Part shown: one piece after another, positions 34,955 to 47,450 of the stretch
Layout of the letters: each line of letters begins with the position of its first letter
Numbering within the stretch: position 1 is the first letter of the stretch
Source of the DNA: Ctenosaura bakeri
Taxonomy: Eukaryota > Chordata > Lepidosauria > Squamata > Iguanidae
Assembly (NCBI GenBank): GCA_948474755.1
Contig: CAOLHI010001669.1
Coordinates: forward strand, 124,001 to 188,000
Direction of reading: 5' to 3'
Length of the DNA stretch: 64,000 nucleotides
The notes under the pieces: generated by a model
What the model was told of the DNA's origin: nothing
What the model saw: only the letters and a program-made list of their open reading frames with translations
Databases searched by the model: none
Program-made: the position numbers and the translations under genes

Positions 34955-35330
34955 TTACATTTCTCTCCCATCTTTTTTTCTCAATCCTGGAATCCAAAGA
35001 CACTCTCAATATAGTTTAAAAAGGACACACCTGAAGCTCAGTAGACCATAACACTAGGTTTCAGTGAAACATGTTTTTGTGGTAAAACAACAGCCAAAAA
35101 AAAAAAGCCATTTTAATTCTTTTTAAAATTAAATTAAAACTTTAAAAATTTTAAGCAATTTTAAAAGCACATCAAACAAACAAAAAAACATAAAGTGTCT
35201 GTTTTACCCTCCCGCCTGTCCTGGTCACTTAGTTGCAAAATAGAACACCTGAGTATAAAGGTCTTTGCCTGCTCATAGAAAGATAACAGGAAGGAAGCCA
35301 GCCTAGGCTTCCTTAGAACGGAGTTTCACA
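34955..35330 (-). mobile_element. L2-like LINE 3' fragment
   Basis: 'catttctctcccatctttttttctcaatcctggaatccaaag' resembles the 3' end block of the L2-like copy at 15790-15850. The 'aaaggtctttgcctgctcatagaaagataa' segment corresponds to its C-terminal coding end. Confidence 0.5.
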
Positions 35331-36445
35331 ACCAGACATGATTACCGTTCTGGTTTAATAATACTATTTTAAGAATGTGCATTGTGTTGAGTACCTTGGG
35401 ATTTCCCAGGACTTCTAAAACAGCTATAAATTAAAGGTGGTAGAACCAGATAAGAAGTTTTAAGGAAGCTTTTGTTGTTTTTGGAAGGTATAAACATCAC
35501 GTTGGAAATTAGCAGAAGGAAGAGAGTTGGAAGCATTCTGCTCTGTTACTTCAAGTGCCAAGAGCACTGCATGTTAGGTTAAGTATAGGTCTATTATTGA
35601 TATTGATGTTAGCAGGCTACTTGCAATATTTGTGGGACATAGAATCAATTTACAAAGGTTTTGATTTCAGTGCTCTTGAAGAACATGTTTCATTTTATTT
35701 GTTTTGTTATGGTGAAAATTTTCGAACAATGGTAGGAGAATGAAATGCTTAGGATTTTTGGTTGGAATAAAAACTCACTGTCATTTGAAGCAAAATTTGT
35801 CACCAGAAGGTGTCAATCATGTAAATTGGGCTATTTTTACAGTACAATTCATTGAACCCTTTTCCTGATTTAAAATGAATTGCAAATCTAATGCACACAG
35901 ATTGTGGAATTTTGTTGTGGAGAAGTTTGGTTTTGAGCAGGTAGAACTCATGGAATGCTGTCCAAAACTGTGTTTGAGTAAGAGACGAGAAAAGAGTACT
36001 GAAGTATACGTTGCCTGTGACTCAGAGTGGCTGAATGTACTACAAACATACTAGGATTGAATTTGACAACTACCATTGTGAATGACACATGACGAAATCA
36101 CAAGATTCTTAGTTTTCATTGAAAGGGGAGTATATGCTTGTCTCTCATCACAATACCTAAAAGTAATGAGCCTTACTGTTCCTAACAAGGTATGCCCTTT
36201 CCTTCATACCCCCATGACAATGCTTATTTGACATTTCTCTCATAGTGCTTTCTTAGATAGGGGAAGGTTGCTGAGATATTCAGCTCAGGTGTGAGCAAGG
36301 ACTTGACAGAGGGGAAAAACAACCATTTAAGTAAGCACGGCTGCTGCTAAGGCTAAGTTTTTGTTACTTTGCCAAGTGGAGGAAAGGGCTGGCCGTATTT
36401 TGTGGAAAGTGGACCTGGCTGGTATAGTTACATCCAGGTATGTTA

Positions 36446-36656
36446 GGTCTCATTCACACTATGTAATTGTATCATTTTGATAGCACTTTCAACTATTCTG
36501 GCTCCATCGTATGGAATCCTAGGATTTGTAGTTTTGTAGTTCTGTCAGAGAGTTTTGGATGCCTCTCCAAACTATAATTCCCAGTATTCTCTAGGGTGCA
36601 GCCATGACAGTTGAGGTGGTTTAAAGCTACTATAACTGTGTAGTGTGAAAGAAACC
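36446..36656. mobile_element. MITE related to the palindromic family, TSD TTA
   Basis: The left end 'ggtctcattcacactatg' and the inverted right end 'ggtttctttcacactac' are flanked by TTA (36443-36445 and 36657-36659). The inner arms 'tatggaatcctaggatttgtag' and 'aactataattcccagtattc' pair imperfectly. Confidence 0.8.
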
Positions 36657-37376
36657 TTATACTTCTTCTAATATATATGTTGAGAGGTTTTTAGTTTAGA
36701 CTCTATCCCATGCAACATTTGGATTTTGAAGTTATATATTTCTAATAATCAGATCACGTTTTTTTTTTAAAAAAAATTAGTAATACATGTTTGCTCCCAA
36801 CTTTGTATTTAAAAAATTCTCAGGGCTGCAAAATGTGACAAGGAATTTGATACAGATGACTGAGTAGGTTGGTGGAGGAAGGACATTTGTTTTTCTTCCC
36901 TCCTCCAGCAGTCTGCTTGGTTTCCACGTTGGCTAGTCCTTCAGCTACAGTCCTCCTCTGCCAGCACACTAAATGTATTTTTGTTAAATTGGGTTGCTTA
37001 AAAGCTAGTATCATTGCTTCCCTGCAGCAAAGTTTGGTCCATACAAGGGTGTTGTATAAATATGGACCTGTGTTGCATGACTCTGCAGAGCATGACTCTG
37101 CTCACAAAATGTGTCTTGGATAATTTGGTTTCAAAAGAAAATGTTTCCTTTTTCTCTTTTGTGTTCATAAATAGATAAGACTATGATACCTTTTTCTCTG
37201 TTTTTTTTTTGTATTCCAAATTGAGTCTTATATAATTACAAAAAGTAAAAACAAAAACATAACAGATGCACACAGTGAACACAGGGAGAAACACTAAAAG
37301 CACAGTATCCTCCAAAGTCACCCTGATTGCTTACGGTACTTGGCAGTTATTAAGTCATGGAAGAAAGCCAGCCTGG

Positions 37377-37554
37377 TATAGTGGTTTGAGCACTAGACTA
37401 TGACCCTGGAGACCTAAATTCAGTTCCTTGCTTGGCCATAGAAGCCCACTGGATGACCTTGGGCACATCACACACTCTCAACCCCAGAAAACCCCATGAT
37501 AGTTTCAGCTTAGGGTTGCCTTAAGTTGGAAACAACTTGAAGGCACACAACAAC
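37377..37554 (+). mobile_element. tRNA-derived SINE with BovB-type tail
   Basis: 'gccagcctggtatagtggtttgag' head through 'gttgccttaagttggaaacaacttgaaggcacacaacaac'. The flanks share 'tcatggaa' (at about 37355 and 37555), the remains of a target duplication. Confidence 0.85.
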
Positions 37555-38831
37555 TCATGGAAAGTTTTACTTACAATGTGAAGCAGATGGACCATGTTGA
37601 CCATAATTATAGTCAGAATAATTAATAAATGTGGCTACTGTTACATAGAATGAATTATGTGCGTACTTCTTATTTTTCATGCATATGCATCAGTTTTTCC
37701 ATAAAGTCTAGTCATCAAAATATCTTTTGAATTATAAAGTGACAGATTCATTTTCTCTTTCCAGTGGCATGCTGTTTCTAAGCTTGCCACTAAGCAGAAA
37801 ATGTCAAGCCTGATAGGTTCGTTAGATCCAAGGACAGTGCCAAGATATATACTGTTGGAACAGTGTCAGCATTTTGGTTAGTAATAATACCTACCAAAAC
37901 TATTTTGCCAGAATTGTTGGATTTTGGGACAAGCCCATCACATTTGGGTGTAAGATCCTAGGTTTCCCTGACATCTCCAGTATTTTGAGCTTAAATCTTT
38001 TAAAGTCTGACTTAACTGTATTATATAATATATTCTGCAAATGAGCTTAATTATACATTTGTTAATATTTTCTGAGAAAAAATGTATGGGAGTTTAATTT
38101 CACATCAGTTTCCACATTTGTTCACTTATATTGATATTTAATAATTTTCCCAAACTATTTTAGTGACCCTATGGCAACTGTAGATAGAACTGAGCATTAA
38201 GTCATAGATTTTCTACATTAGACCATGAACAGTGTTTCCTAACGTAATAATAAGTTCCTCAAAGAGGTGTCATGATTTTATACCACATTTCCTAACAGTT
38301 GTATTAAAAATGAAATGAATTGGCTGAAAAATCTAGTTGATTGACCTCCTATTAGGTTGTGAATTTTTAGCTCTGATTTAGGTCATGATCCAATAAACAA
38401 ATCATGAAATCTGTATCATTGATCTGATCTCCATTGCTTGTATTGTTTCCGGGCTGTAGGAAAATGCAGGGTTTAAGAATGGAAGAATTAGTGATGGTAA
38501 TAAAACCAAATACTTTTGCCATATTCTTGATATTCTAAGGGTGTTCCTCAAAAAAGGATTCTTCATCTGGATAAGTATATTATTAGTAGTAGGAAGGAAT
38601 GTAATGCCATATATTTAGATTAGACTTGCATATCTTGAAAAAAAGCAATATTTTTGAAGAATGATCCTTGAGTATTCTAACATGTTGGTTTACTTGAAAG
38701 GCCGCATAATATTGTGCTAAATTTGGGATCCCAAACCACCATGTTTTTGATTGAATTTTACGGAGTGGTCACTCTGCTGTGATTACCTTCATCAATAAAT
38801 ACATTAATTAGATCTTGCCAGTATTTCTTTC

Positions 38832-38859
<28 letters not shown>
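38832..38859 (+). repeat. (TG)n microsatellite
   Basis: TG run of about 11 units with one interruption. Confidence 0.92.
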
Positions 38860-38866
<7 letters not shown>

Positions 38867-39559
38867 TTGAAACATTTTCAATACAAACAAAAAGGAAAGA
38901 AAGAACAGGCAAAGAAAAGAAAACCATTAACTTCTGACTTTCCTAACAATGGCTATTCATTTTATTGTATATGATAACTTTTCTGGCTACATACTATTTG
39001 TGTACTTCTTCAAGTTAGCCAAACCTATTTATCAAAGCCTATAGTTAAGAGACTTCTGGTTGGAATGGCATGGTGCAATCTGATCCCTTAGTGAGCTGTG
39101 TTAAGAGAAGAGGCACTGGATGTGGTAGGAAGTGGCTTGACACATTGCAAACTGGCTAAAATTGTCTCTTCGTCACAGGAGACATTGTCTAGATTCCTGA
39201 TCTTGGCACCTAGAGCACATAAACAGTGTTCCTAGGTGGGTGAGTGCATTGGAGGAGACCAGGATGACATACGAGCACCACCACATACCAGAAGCCATTT
39301 ATCTGTACCAGTGCCATGAAATCAATCTTTTAACTTCCTAATAAGATAAGATTCTACATCTAAGGAAGCCCTTCAGCTGATGTGAACAGTTAACTTCATC
39401 GTTAAAACTTCTGTAGCCTTTGCCTGAGTGAAAACAGTTAGATTAAATGTTTAAATTAACAATGAGACTAGTGTGGCACAACTGAATTAAAAATAAAACT
39501 GCCAGAAGCCTTAAATGCTCTGACAACCTTAGAGGCTTTAACTCCCTTAATTTTTACTG

Positions 39560-41190
39560 ATGAATTCTTTTTCACTTAAAAGATTAAAGACTTGAAGTTT
39601 TTAATAAGCTCTAATCTGGGGAAGGAAAAGCATATTTATTTACCTAGATAAGCTCAAGATTGCTGCTGGTGGTTGGAAAACTGGAACTGAACTCAGTGTG
39701 AACTCAAGGTGACATGAGTTACACCTTTTCGGAGAGTGAATGTTGAATTGTAGCTGGAGAGAATTGAATGGTGGGATGTATTGACCTTTAGAAATGGAGA
39801 GGAAAAACTATTTTTAAAAAGGAAATGTTAGCTGTCAAAATGACTTCAGGAAAGAGAAAGCAGATGCAGATAGTAAATATGGAAAGAACAGCATCAATCG
39901 AACAACCCAAAGATGCTGACTCAAACCAAATTGAGAGAAGATATGAACCAGATGAAAAAATTGTAAACAAGATTTGAGGGCTGGACTTAAGGTTGGACTT
40001 AATGATATAAGACAATCTCTGACTCCAATAACAACAGAGAGCAAACAGGTGAATGAAAAAAAAAAGGAGTTACTGGAAGGCAAGACAGAGAGATTGGAAG
40101 AAGTGACTGCAAAATTATCTATAGACCAAGAACAGAATTTAGATATGATGCCTTTACTGTATCATAAGGAAAGGGAGAGATGCCTCAGATTCAGAGAAAT
40201 ATCGGAGATGCAAAATGAAGGTATATATGCAAGAATGATTGCTGCTTTGGCTGATCTCCTGCAAAGATGGGCAGAAGGTAATTGCTGGAAATTGGATGAA
40301 GTGCACAGATTACATTTCTTGGAGGAGCAGCAGAGAAATTTGTTCAGAGATTGGATTGTCTGTTCTGTAAGAAGACAAGTGAATAGTGATGTGCGACTTA
40401 AACAATGGCACAAAGACATGTTCAAATTTATCTGGCAAGAGAAGAAACCAAGAGGCAGATTCAGGATCTTGCAGGATGCAAAACAAAGAAGATGCCATGG
40501 AGTTTCCGTATATGATCTGGTAGAAATGAGCAAACTGTGAATACCTTGATTAAAAAAATTTTTTTTTAATAATTTCAAGAAAGACTGGGATATGATTGTT
40601 GCGTATTTGCAAGAGTATTTGGAGTAAATTTCTGGTTTGGGTTAGTAGTTTTTGCCAGTAAGTAGAAGTATATTTTTGGCTAGATAATGCTAAAGAAGTA
40701 GACTTTGTATTTTATCTTATGACCTGATGATGACTGCCAGACTATTTTTTAGCTCAGAGATGAAAAGATTCATGTGGAAATGCATAAATTAACTATCTTG
40801 ATCAAAGAAGAATCATTGAGTAATTTTAAGGATGATTGGAACATGATCGTTGCATATTTGAGAGACTACTGTGGATGAACATTAGTTTTGGGTTTTGAAG
40901 AATAGGGTTTTTTTTAAAAAATAAGAGGAGTATATGTTAGGTAATTTACTTCCTCAACATTATATAACTATTTTATTTTATAAACAATAGCTGGGGGATT
41001 GGACGTCAAGTGTCTGTTCCTCTGGCCCTACTTTGCTTTATTTTTTTCCCTGTTGCTTTAGGTTAGGTAGGGGTTTTTTGGTCTATCTTAGATAGTCATT
41101 GCATATCTTGTTTTTCTTGTTTTTTATGTTTTTATTCCTTTATATGTTGTTTTATGTATTAAAACATTGTGTCTAATAAAAATATTAAAA
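39560..41190 (+). pseudogene. Internally deleted L1: ORF1 joined to the end of ORF2
   Basis: An open frame at 39974-40540 encodes a Lys/Glu-rich helical segment with a likely coiled coil (residues about 10-60). Next comes an L1 ORF1-like RNA-binding part ('LRFREISEMQNEGIYARMIA', about residues 71-90). From about residue 149 the text changes to 'MFKFIWQEKKPRGRFRILQD', which belongs to the C-terminal end of L1 ORF2. About 3-4 kb of a normal L1 is therefore missing between the two. Further ORF2-end sequence lies downstream, partly duplicated (40545-40640 and 40790-40890). The 3' end has 'gttttatgtattaaaacattgtgtctaataaaaatattaaaa'. It cannot retrotranspose by itself. The 5' limit is uncertain. 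Confidence 0.75.
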
Positions 41191-41539
41191 GCAATCCTAT
41201 AGTTAATGTGTTATTCAGTTTTCTGACAAGACAATAAAAGTTTCCCAATCTTTCAAAAATGACAATAGTGATTTTTCACTGATCAGTGTTGATAGTTTGT
41301 CCAGTTTAGCTAGATCAGTCAATTTCAACTGCTATTCTTGGTTGTTGGAATTACAGTATTTTTCCATTTCTATATGTATGTTAATCTTGATGCCATGGTC
41401 ACATGTCATAATCTTTCATGTGTCTTCTCCATTTAGTCATTCATCAGTCCCAATAAATATAGTTCAGATTTCAACTGCATATGAACCTTTAAAGTCTTCC
41501 GACTGCTGCTATGTATTATCTCCAAAATTCTTTACCTTT

Positions 41540-41950
41540 CTCACAAATCCACCAGATACTGTAAAATGTCCGTACTCATTGCACACATTTCCAATGTACA
41601 TTAGAAGCCCCTTTATACATTCTGGCCAATGTATGGAAGGTACATCATTTTATAATTTTTTTCCTTAAGATTATAACATAAAATAAATTTCACTTGCTTT
41701 GACCACATTTTCCCCCATTTTTCCATCTGTGTATTATATCCCGAAGTTTGAGCCAGGTTTAATCTTAATGTCATTCTTTGAGGACCTGTCCATTAAGCTA
41801 GAGACTATGCCATTCCAATCTCCCATCAGCAATCAGTTTTCATAGGAGTAACTCAGTAACTTGTCCTTTAGTGTTTCATAAAAAACAGCCATATTCTCCA
41901 TAGGAGCAAAGATTCCTACCACCACCATACTTATCTTCAAATATTTTTTT
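41540..41950 (-). pseudogene. L1-type LINE fragment (endonuclease region)
   Basis: On the minus strand, 41809-41826 encodes MGDWNG, the catalytic GDxN-type motif of L1 endonuclease. It is preceded by a segment resembling '...APMENMAVFYE.LKDKLL'. The frame is broken by stops. The adjoining 41200-41540 may belong to the same or another L1 in minus orientation. Confidence 0.6.
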
Positions 41951-42069
41951 CTGGAGCCAAGAGATCAAGTATTATAGCAACATTTTGAAAGCAGGATGAA
42001 GATGGCAGATAAGGAAGTGGTGGTCCTTAAATAAATACCTATTAGAATTCTACACAAGAGAAAAGAATA

Positions 42070-42493
42070 CAGATCTCCTTCCACATTCACAGGTTTGCCC
42101 TTTGCAAATTTTAATTATTCAGGAGGTACATGTGTGCCCTCCTCCCATTCCCTTGAGTTTTGATGGGTGCAGAGGAGGATGCAACTGTTTGGGCAAAGGG
42201 CAAGGGGATGAGAGGAGGCATGCATGTGCCTTCCTTCTTCCATTCAGAGCTCCTCCTCCTGTTCCCTTGCTTCCAGCCATCGTGCTGAGGCAAAAGGCAA
42301 GGGAATGTGGGAGGAGGAAGCATGCATGCACCTTCCTTCTCCTATCTGGAGTTCCCTGCATTTGCTTGCCTCTGGCTCTGGCATGCAAAGGGCAAGGGAA
42401 TGGGAGGGGATCACGGAGAGGAGTTATTCATGTTTTTTCCACTTTTATGAGGGTTCTGCATCCTGAACCCTTGAGAAAGTGGAGAGGCCACTG
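42070..42493. mobile_element. TA-flanked MITE with internal tandem blocks
   Basis: The ends 'cagatctccttccacattcac' and '...gaaagtggagaggccactg' are flanked by TA. Inside, a block containing 'ggcaaagggcaagggga' and 'catgcatgtgccttccttct' recurs at about 42190, 42295 and (partly) 42385. This resembles but does not match the array in 24130-24744. Confidence 0.75.
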
Positions 42494-43194
42494 TATAACA
42501 GAGAAACTACAGCAAAATAAGATCTCATTTAAATGAGAGAAATTGTAGTGAATTACTTCCACCTTTAAACAGTGATGATTTAAAGTGAATACAGTACAAA
42601 AGACTAAATAATATCTACAGAAATATAAAAAGGAGTTGGAGGCACTGGGTGAACATGGAGAAGAAAAGGAACTGGAAAAAACCAAGAACTTTTTTTAAAA
42701 AGATGAGTGAGGATGGTGAGGAAGAGGACAGAGAAGCAGCCAGTGTGGACTTTGCTAAACTTCTGGCCTGGTAATAGATTTGCGTTGCATCACTTGGAAG
42801 ATAAGGGGGATAAATACACTGCAGAAAAAAAATTTCATTATTTGAACAGACTCAACCAAGATATCATTTGTTCGCAAGACATACATGTTAGAACCAAATA
42901 CATTAAGTATTTGTGCTATCTTAAGTTGGGTAAAGAATTTGTTTGTGTGGCAAAAGGAAAGGGAGGGAGTTGTTTATGTAAAAGATTTTGCCAAAATTTT
43001 AGAACTTTTAGAAGTAGAGCAAAATTTTTGAGGTGACACTTTTCTCAATGTAGGTCATGCTTTATTGATTTGTTGTAGTTTAAACCATTCAACATGACAA
43101 TTCAGAAACAGAACTAATGAAGGCTACAGTCCTGTGTTCATTTAGCTGTGGGAAAGTCTTGTGGAATTGAATGAGATTTACATTAGAATACACC

Positions 43195-43400
43195 TGCACC
43201 AGATCTTGTCTCATGTTGGGAGCTATACAGGGCCAGGTCTGGTTAGTATTTGGAAGGGAGGCCATCAGGGAATACTAGTATATTCAGAGGAAGTCATTGG
43301 CAAACAACTTCTGAGTATTCCTTACTTAAAACCCTGTGACATTCATAGGGTCACTATAGATGAGCAGGGGATGTGAAGGCACATACTTTGCTTTGCTTTT
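43195..43400 (+). mobile_element. 5S-rRNA-derived SINE
   Basis: The head 'gcaccagatcttgtctcat...gggccaggtctggttagtatttggaagggaggcc' follows the 5S rRNA order (box A, intermediate element and box C region). The tail 'gacattcatagggtcactatagatgagcaggggatgtgaaggcac' follows. Not a functional 5S gene. Confidence 0.8.
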
Positions 43401-43432
43401 CATACATATATAGAATTATAATGTAAGACTTA

Positions 43433-43816
43433 CAGTCAGCCCTCCACATTTGCAGGTTTCACTTTGGCGGATTTGATTATTCGTGGATTATTTGCTATCA
43501 GCTCTGCTGCTTCCCTATGCCATTTTTAACAGAGACTGCAAGCCTTGTGAGACTGAGAAACTGCAAAAAGGCCAGTAAGACCCTATTAAAAATGGTGTGG
43601 GGCAGCAGTGGAGGTAGCAATAACCTCACCAGCCACCCACTTCTGCCTTATGAAAGAACCCTGATACCTCAAAGGAATATATGGTGGATTGAATATGGTG
43701 ATCATACTTTTTGTGTGTGTTAAGTATGGTTTGGGAGGGCCTAGAGTTATTCACATTTGTTTCATTTTCATGGAGTTGTATGCCTGTAACCCTAGCGGAT
43801 GTGGAGGGATGACTGT
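43433..43816. mobile_element. TA-flanked MITE, same subfamily as 21686-22071
   Basis: The inverted ends 'cagtcagccctccacatttgc' and 'cagtcatccctccacatccgc' are flanked by TA. The two copies align end to end at 384 and 386 bp. Confidence 0.88.
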
Positions 43817-44099
43817 AGTTGCAAGTTTCATAGTAAATTATCATAATGAGAATCCTTAGGCAACCACAAAAATACATTATGCAGTAGTAGTCCATACTTG
43901 TGTTGTATAAATATTCATTTAATATAAGAATTAATTCTTATTTCTTTGCCTTTTAGTCATTGATATACCTGTCCTTTAAAATATCAACATATAATAAAGC
44001 TTTATTGCCTTGAACTGTACATTTATGAATCCTTTTTTTCAGTGAAACATCCAGGTGTTAGGGAATACTGTTCTGTATTAAACTGAGATTAATCTTTGT

Positions 44100-44480
44100 G
44101 CTTTTAACTCATCCTAGTGTAATTCCGTCAAAAATGGCATAAAAGCTTTAACGTTGCTTGGCAACTGAAATGAAGTTAATGGGGAAGTAATCACATTACA
44201 GCAACAGAAGACTGTTTTAGAGCCCTTTAGAATGCTAATTTAGTTAAATAGAGTTGATTGTGTTTAACTAATGTAAGACGGCTATCGATAAATTAACGTT
44301 CTGCATAGAAACATTTCTATAAAAGTTCAGCCTTAATTGTTTTTAAAACAGTTTAAGATTATAAACAAGTTCACTGATTTTTAATGCCCTACAGCTGGTT
44401 ATATGTGCTAAAAAATTAATGCTATCCAGTTTGATGAAAGCTGTTGGGTTAAACTAGTGATTCCTAGTGTTTGAAATCAA
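44100..44480. other. Single-copy-looking AT-rich island in intron 2
   Basis: No repeat family signature and no coding frame. Contains TAAT-type words ('ctaatttagttaaatag', 'gtttaactaatg') and 'ttgcttggcaact'. A candidate for a conserved non-coding element; this cannot be judged without comparison. Confidence 0.25.
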
Positions 44481-46779
44481 ATGACCTGAGCAGTCTTTTC
44501 TGCAGTAAAAACGCCCTTGTATTATGATTCTCCATTTATTGTCCAGAGAAATATTACTTATCTTTCTGCCTATATTCAGTTCACAACAAGATGGGTTAAG
44601 GCAAACCTAAGAAAAGGGATGGAGGAGAGACAAAATTGCATTCTGTTTTTTCCAAATAGTTTGATCCTAGAAGCACTTTTTCAAACTCTTGCCCTTCTGA
44701 TTTCTCTTGTTCACTTTTCATAAGTGCAGCCCCAACTTGATGCCTTCAAGGTGTTCCAGATTACATCTCCCTTCATTCCCAGGCTGTGGAGGACATTGTT
44801 TTACAATGCTGTCATGTATCACTGTCTGCCTTACTAAGTGCTTAAGATGCCTGATAAAAAATTCTATGAGCAGCATTGGGTGGTTGAAAAATGCCAGAGT
44901 GGGGTACCTCTGTGGCACTGTGAGAAACTGAAATGTTAGCTAGCTTCGGTTGCCTGATGCTGTTCAGAGTGGTGGGCTGTGAAAAAAATTAACACGGAGT
45001 CAGCGGGGTCAGTGTCCAGTTGTTTGGGATGTGCCCAGAGGATGCAAGGCATTTATGTTACACTGGGTTGTTCAGAAGAGCTTTAATACCATTACTTCCA
45101 GGACTAATTGATAGCACAGTTCTCTGAATTTCTACTGATCATTAAGATTTAATTCCATGTAAGCATGCATAAGTTTGTTTCTGATTGCAAATGTGTGCAT
45201 ATTTGCAACCAGAGACAAAGTATTTTTTTTCTGTTTTCTCCAGCTGTAAGAGACTAGCTGCTAGCAGGAGAGGAAGGGGTCAAAGAAGTTTCCATTTTCC
45301 ATCACCATTTTTGTGATGAGAAGATTTTTATCAATCTAGTTGACAGCAGCCTGGGAAATGGGGGGAAGTCCAGTTTTCCAGTGTTCTCTCAAAAATGATC
45401 TTCAGTGGTCAAATAGGAAGGTGAAAGACAGACTTGGAGATTCCAGCAGGGATCATCTTCCATATGATGGTTCTTTGGTTTGCTGTAATTTTTTATCGAA
45501 ATGTTGTAACAGTTTGATACTGTGTTAATTTTCTTAGCTATCTTGATTGCATCAGTGGATGGACAGGATATCAATCTAATTAATGAATCTGGAGTGTTTG
45601 GGGCATTTTAGTCTTTCTTGTTCTTTCTCAGACCAACATAATACTTGATTCACGTAAGAGGTGTGTACTGCATCACTTGAACTGCTCAGTATAACAGTAT
45701 TTTGAGCAAAAGTGTATGCATATGTGGGCATTTTAAAGTACAGTGGTTCCTTGTATATTTTTTGTGTGCTTCTTGATGTTGTGGAATAGTGGGAGAAAAT
45801 GTTTTCTCATTTATGTGAATGTGTGGCTGAATGATCTAATACTAATAATCAATATTAATTTGCGGAAAGGAAGATTAATAGCCTAAATAATATATTATTT
45901 GAATATATATTACATTAGCAAAATGTCTCAAGATTTTAATGGTGGAAAAAAGAGACTATCATTTTCTCGTATGTTTGAGAGTTATACCATTAAGGGAAAA
46001 TGATTTAGAACTAACCATCTTCATTTCTGGGGAATTGGACTTGCTTTACAACAGCTAGAGTTCAGAAGGCTCAGATTGAATCCAAGTACAGATAAAGGCC
46101 CAACGTAGAGATTTACTGTGAGATGGTGATAGTGGTAAAATAATTCATCCTTTTCGCCACCATCTTATTTTTTTTCTAGTAGATGTTTCTCCCAGGTGGT
46201 GAAAAAGTCACTAAAATCTGGCTAGGTTGAATGTGGGTTGGAAGTCCTAGAGACCCATTGTAACAAAGACAGAGGTATTTTGAAGATAAAATCACTTGGT
46301 CTGGTCTGATTTATATACTATAAGTACAACAAAATCTTTTTTGGTAGTCTCTGAAGGTTTTTTTGGTCACTGCGTTGGTACATACTTTTTAGTTTTTCCA
46401 AGCTGAGAACTTATGCGAGATTCTTGGAGAAATAACATAATGTGTGTGTCTGTGCCCGCAGTGGCTTCTTAAATTTTTTGGGATATGATTGAAGGACTAG
46501 ATTAGGAAAATGGTAAATGCCTCACTAAAAAACAAAAGCAAGAGTCAGCATTAATAAAACTCACATTATCTAGCTTCTTCTTAAGGACATGTAGGAAGAC
46601 CTTATCTGAAGAAATCACGTGGTCCCTGTAAGTCAAACAATTACTCTGTCTCTTTGTCCTTTGCAAATAAGGCCATTCAATATGTGGTGGATAATCAGCT
46701 TCAATCATTCCTAGATAAATTGATTTGCTGCCTGGCTATGGGACTAAAACTATCTGTGGTGTCATAATGGGTCATTTTT

Positions 46780-47450
46780 CCTTGGTGGTAGTGGGAGTGT
46801 GAACATGTTAATTATTGTCTTGGCAGTTTTTGAGACCATTTGTCATGGTATCTCTTTGAATCTTGTTGTAGGGTGGATCTAAGGAGATTTGGACAGTGGT
46901 GGGTTGGTCTTGGAATGTAGTACTGGGGTCTGCTGCTGTACCCCATGGCTTTTGGCTTGCAGATGGTTGCATCATTATGTCTTATACTCCATCCTTTTTT
47001 GTATCAATATCCAACTACTGGAAAGGTCATCAAGTCATTAATATGCTGAGAATATTGATCTCTGTCTCTTAGTTCTTGTACATCTGATTCCAGGAACGCA
47101 ATGGAAGTGCGAAATTGTTATCTGCAGGCAGTTGTGAGGAACAGGGTACAACAAAGTCAAGTGTCTGGCTTCCCAGACATGGCCTCTATGTTTGCAAGTT
47201 AGAGCAAGATCAGGCTTGCCTCAGCCATTTTCATGTTCAATTACTGGGATACCTTCAAAGTAATTGCTTCAGAAGACTGCAGCTTTTGCTCAGGATTAGC
47301 TGGCTAAATCATAGTATAAAATCAGTTTTCTTTCAGCTTCATTGACTACCAAGGTTAATTCACGATGATGACCTGGAACCATGAACCTGTCAAAAATTAT
47401 ATTTCATTTCTGAAGTCATCTCTTATACCCTTTAGGTCACAGAAGATAAA
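46780..47450 (+). mobile_element. Possible decayed L2/CR1-like LINE segment
   Basis: Translated phrases such as 'FETICHGISLNLV' (46831-46870) and 'KGHQVINMLRILIS' (47022-47065) line up loosely with the FDTxxH...L and HQYADDTQL segments of L2/CR1 reverse transcriptase, at the right spacing. Heavily decayed, so uncertain. Confidence 0.38.

Noticed and set aside
43195..43290. 5S rRNA gene
   Set aside because: Diverged and joined to a SINE tail, as at 50721 and 63560.
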